NCBI GenBank assembly: GCA_934533075.1
Contig: CAKTBJ010000001.1
Span: 157,926-221,925, forward strand
Direction: 5' to 3'
DNA from: an uncultured Paracoccus sp.
GTDB taxonomy: Bacteria > Pseudomonadota > Alphaproteobacteria > Rhodobacterales > Rhodobacteraceae
DNA length: 64,000 nucleotides
The position numbers and the translations under genes are program-made. The notes under the pieces were generated by a model. The model did no database searches. It was not told where the DNA came from and saw nothing but the letters and a program-made list of their open reading frames with translations. Shown here in pieces: positions 63,850-64,000 of this stretch; the stretch's first letter is position 1, and every line of letters begins with the position of its first letter.

Positions 63850-64000
63850 ATTTATCTTTTATAATCAGTATAATGACAGTTTCTTTGCAAATTCATGAAT
63901 TTCTTCTCTTGCCCTCTTTGTCGGCTCCTTCTAAACACCGCTTCACCGAGACGGCGAGGGCCGGATCGGGGCGGGGAAGCCCGGTTGGGATGGTTCGGAC
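63850..64000. other. AT-rich boundary at the right end
   Basis: Bases 63848-63905 are strikingly AT-rich compared with everything before them. They contain two ATAATSA-like repeats (63861 and 63870) and a perfect 14-nt palindrome AAATTCATGAATTT (63889-63902). High GC resumes at about 63960. It could be a strong promoter or regulatory region, a phage/island edge, or AT-rich leader of the next gene; the window ends too soon to say. Confidence 0.5.

Overview
The window is a chromosomal segment from a high-GC alphaproteobacterium of the Rhodobacteraceae, most likely Paracoccus. The strongest pointer is the cytochrome bc1 operon: its cytochrome c1 has the long, low-complexity Ala/Glu/Asp-rich insert near the N-terminus known from Paracoccus denitrificans, and the Rieske and cytochrome b proteins are of the same type. 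The gene order rpsT-dnaA-dnaN-recF-gyrB and the FlaF/FlbT flagellin regulators also fit an alphaproteobacterium. I see no rRNA, tRNA, CRISPR array, insertion sequence or prophage. Genes are tightly packed, and many neighbours overlap through ATGA, GTGA or TGATG, which suggests widespread translational coupling.

Layout. 1-7.2 kb: the 3' end of clpB, a terminator, a four-unit Pho box and the phosphate operon pstSCAB-phoU-phoB with no adjacent phoR. 7.2-11.7 kb: a FAH-fold hydrolase, a roughly 490-bp gene-free stretch, and the petABC (fbcFBC) operon on the minus strand. 11.9-16.1 kb: radC, dnaJ and dnaK, the last behind a RpoH-like promoter. 16.2-27.3 kb: a cell-surface polysaccharide locus with a KpsM-like ABC-2 permease, CysQ, KdsB, GalU, GalE, four glycosyltransferases and a two-part NodH-like sulfotransferase. 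Together these suggest a sulfated, possibly Kdo-linked glycan, with CysQ removing the PAP left by sulfation. 27.3-38.4 kb: assorted metabolic and envelope genes (DUF2218, two MFS transporters, a lytic-transglycosylase-like lipoprotein, a beta-ketothiolase, queuosine-precursor transporter YhhQ, a phytase-like esterase, MepA, a thioesterase, YggT, RecQ), ending in a REP-like inverted repeat. 38.6-41.9 kb: carB.

42.2-47.2 kb holds a small, incomplete flagellar block: DUF1217 protein, flbT, flaF, fliC, a putative flgN, a short flgJ-type rod-binding gene, fliK and flgD. It lies between housekeeping genes. 47.2-51.3 kb: ubiB, ubiE, mutM and an enoyl-CoA hydratase. 51.4-58.4 kb: rpsT with a leader hairpin, dnaA, dnaN, recF and gyrB. 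58.6-63.8 kb: an outer-membrane beta-barrel protein, a small lipoprotein, an Lrp/AsnC regulator, rlmN, an IalB-family protein and the periplasmic methionine sulfoxide reductase pair msrPQ. The last 150 bases begin with a sharply AT-rich stretch.

The most interesting items are the putative sulfated-glycan locus with its unusual two-part sulfotransferase; a structured minus-strand transcript at 31.3-31.5 kb that may encode an 18-residue peptide; three back-to-back hairpins in the flagellin leader; and three convergent gene pairs that share one CTAG as both stop codons. Functions are assigned from recognised protein families by reading the translations; no database search was run.
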